Positions 34,046 through 35,304 of a stretch of 35,304 nucleotides of DNA are shown here, one piece after another. Origin of the DNA: a virus. Below the pieces are notes generated by a model, which made no database searches, was not told the origin of the DNA, and saw only the letters and a program-made list of their open reading frames with translations. The stretch lies in IMG/VR virus record IMGVR_UViG_3300012931_000054, positions 1-35,304 of that record. One strand, given 5' to 3'. The translations under genes and the position numbers were made by a program. Numbering within the stretch: position 1 is the first letter of the stretch; every line of letters starts with the position of its first letter.

Positions 34046-35304
34046 TTAGGCCCTACAGACGGCCACGTAGTCGCGGGAATTCTTTTTGATGTCGATCTTC
34101 TTAAATTGTTTGCCCAGCGCCGCGCGAAGAGACTCCTCGGAATATCCGCGCACGTGCTCAAAATGACCCTGGATCTCTTCGCGCCACGGCGTCGCCACGA
34201 CGACCGTGCCCTCTGGCTTGACCAGCGCGCGCAGGAGCGACACGAAGCGGTCCTCTTCCTTGATGTGCTCGATCACGTGCGCGCTCACGACGGCGTCGTA
34301 GCTGTGGGCGTCGCCGTTGGGGGCGTAGCTGCGCACGTCGGCGACGATGCCTTTGAAGCCTTTCTTCTCCACGGCTTCGATGGCCTTCTCGGAAAAGTCG
34401 TAGCCTGTAAAAGTGGCAGGCGAAAATCGTCCAGCCTCTAATCCGTGCTCGTTCAGAAACTGCAACAGAACCCCTGTGCCGCAGCCGATGTCGGCGACAC
34501 TCATCCCATCGGCCCCTTTAAGGGCGCCCATCACGTCGCGGAAGGTCTCTTCGTAGCCGCCCATCCGCTCCTTCCCGCGGATCCCCTCCGCCTGCCACAG
34601 CACATCCCAATAGCCGCTTTCAAGGGCCTGTTTCTGCATGGACTCCAGCATGGAGTCGACCATGCCCGAGGAATTGAACCCTTCCGCCCACTCCCGGCTG
34701 ACGTAGGTCATCTTTCCGTGGTCCGAGCACACGTCAGTGTCCACCACGATCTTGAACCCTTTCTTTTTAGCCTGCATGCAGAAATTCACGTCGTGCCCGA
34801 CGATCCGCCGGCCCGTGTCCGGCCGCCAGATGTCCGTGAAGGCCGGCCAGCCCACGGCGTCCAGTACCTTTCGGTGGATCAGCATCCCACCGGAGCCTGC
34901 CCAGTCCACTTCCACGACGCCCTTCCCCAGCGAACAGTAGTTCTCCTTCCAGTCCACGCCGTTCTTGTTGAAGAAGGAAATCGTATTCCCCTCCTCCTTC
35001 ATCCACCCGGCCACCGGCGCGTAAGGCGCGCGGCCGATGTGGTATAGGACCGACACGATCCCCGCCTCATGCTTCTTGGCGGTCTCCATGAGGCGGGGAA
35101 TCGTGTCGGGCGGGAACAATTGGTCCACGTCCATCAAGAACAGCCACTCGGCCCCCATCTGGCAGGCCTTGTACACGGCGTCGTTGATCGAAGACGCCTT
35201 TACCGAGGATTCGCCCTTGACGGCGACGGACCCATTCGGTTTGAACATGCGCAGGTAGCTCCAGAAAAAAGCGTCCGGCAGCATGCAGTGGTTGTTCGAG
35301 ATGC
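34046..35304 (-). CDS. Glycosyltransferase-methyltransferase fusion (N-terminus outside window)
   Basis: The frame runs to the right edge; upstream of ATG 35284 it continues as ISNNHC without a stop, so the true start may be outside. The N-terminal half is a GT-A domain (GAEWLFLMDVDQ with Asp52 and Asp54 counted from 35284, SGGMLIHRKVLDAVGW, VGHDVNFCMQAKKKGF). It is related to the two other glycosyltransferases. The C-terminal half is a class I SAM methyltransferase (VADIGCGTGVLLQFL near 260, FTGYDFSEKAIE, AVVSAHVIEHI, GTVVVATPWRE). It would add and then methylate or cap a sugar. It stands upstream of the capsid gene. Confidence 0.88.
   Translation of the reverse strand, partial: ISNNHCMLPDAFFWSYLRMFKPNGSVAVKGESSVKASSINDAVYKACQMGAEWLFLMDVDQLFPPDTIPRLMETAKKHEAGIVSVLYHIGRAPYAPVAGWMKEEGNTISFFNKNGVDWKENYCSLGKGVVEVDWAGSGGMLIHRKVLDAVGWPAFTDIWRPDTGRRIVGHDVNFCMQAKKKGFKIVVDTDVCSDHGKMTYVSREWAEGFNSSGMVDSMLESMQKQALESGYWDVLWQAEGIRGKERMGGYEETFRDVMGALKGADGMSVADIGCGTGVLLQFLNEHGLEAGRFSPATFTGYDFSEKAIEAVEKKGFKGIVADVRSYAPNGDAHSYDAVVSAHVIEHIKEEDRFVSLLRALVKPEGTVVVATPWREEIQGHFEHVRGYSEESLRAALGKQFKKIDIKKNSRDYVAVCRA

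Overview
The window is one contiguous stretch of a GC-rich temperate bacteriophage or prophage. The evidence is a CI-like repressor with a divergent operator region, a tyrosine integrase, a lysis cassette, a major capsid protein, podovirus-like tail and ejection proteins, dense ATGA-type gene overlaps and strong GGAGG ribosome sites. The host is probably a GC-rich bacterium with an outer membrane (phage lipoprotein, M15 endolysin). The host genus cannot be read from the sequence. Terminase, portal and replication genes are absent and presumably lie outside the window. Both ends cut a gene.

Layout. (1) 1-5414, plus strand: the end of an Ala-rich protein, then a train of small genes, many sharing a leader element, plus two exported proteins, one of them transglutaminase-like. 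A terminator (4166-4202) and a promoter (4215-4243) split the train. (2) 9469 down to 5341, minus strand: an early module with an excisionase-like HTH protein, small proteins, a conserved protein of recombination modules, a RecB/Cas4-like PD-(D/E)XK nuclease, a Cys-rich miniprotein and a VRR-NUC nuclease. (3) 9470-9637: the divergent control region. (4) 9638-11347, plus: repressor and integrase, followed by an att-like region with a decayed tRNA-Gly half. (5) 15525 down to 11533, minus: a second early-type module ending in a Fic cassette and holding a 335-bp degenerate pentanucleotide repeat array. (6) 35304 down to 15658, minus: the late module. In order of transcription it has a glycosyltransferase-methyltransferase fusion, major capsid protein, beta-helix protein, a four-gene sugar cassette, small structural proteins, tail adaptor and hub, fibre-like protein, internal virion proteins, a 2009-residue polyvalent ejection protein, and the lysis genes.

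How it works together. The repressor probably silences the leftward early promoter at 9470-9540, while the integrase acts on the adjoining att-like region. The early leftward genes look like a nuclease and recombination set. Late genes build a short-tailed virion that would inject the large polyvalent protein. Three glycosyltransferase-like genes, a nucleotide-sugar dehydrogenase and an acyltransferase lie among the capsid genes, which suggests virion or host-surface glycan modification.

The most unusual points are: a 191-codon gene overprinted inside the polyvalent-protein gene; the sugar cassette; a repressor lacking the S24 catalytic serine; two genes broken at or near short homopolymers; the NNGGC repeat array; helically phased repeats at the end of int; and a plus-strand lipoprotein gene whose start codon abuts that of a minus-strand gene.
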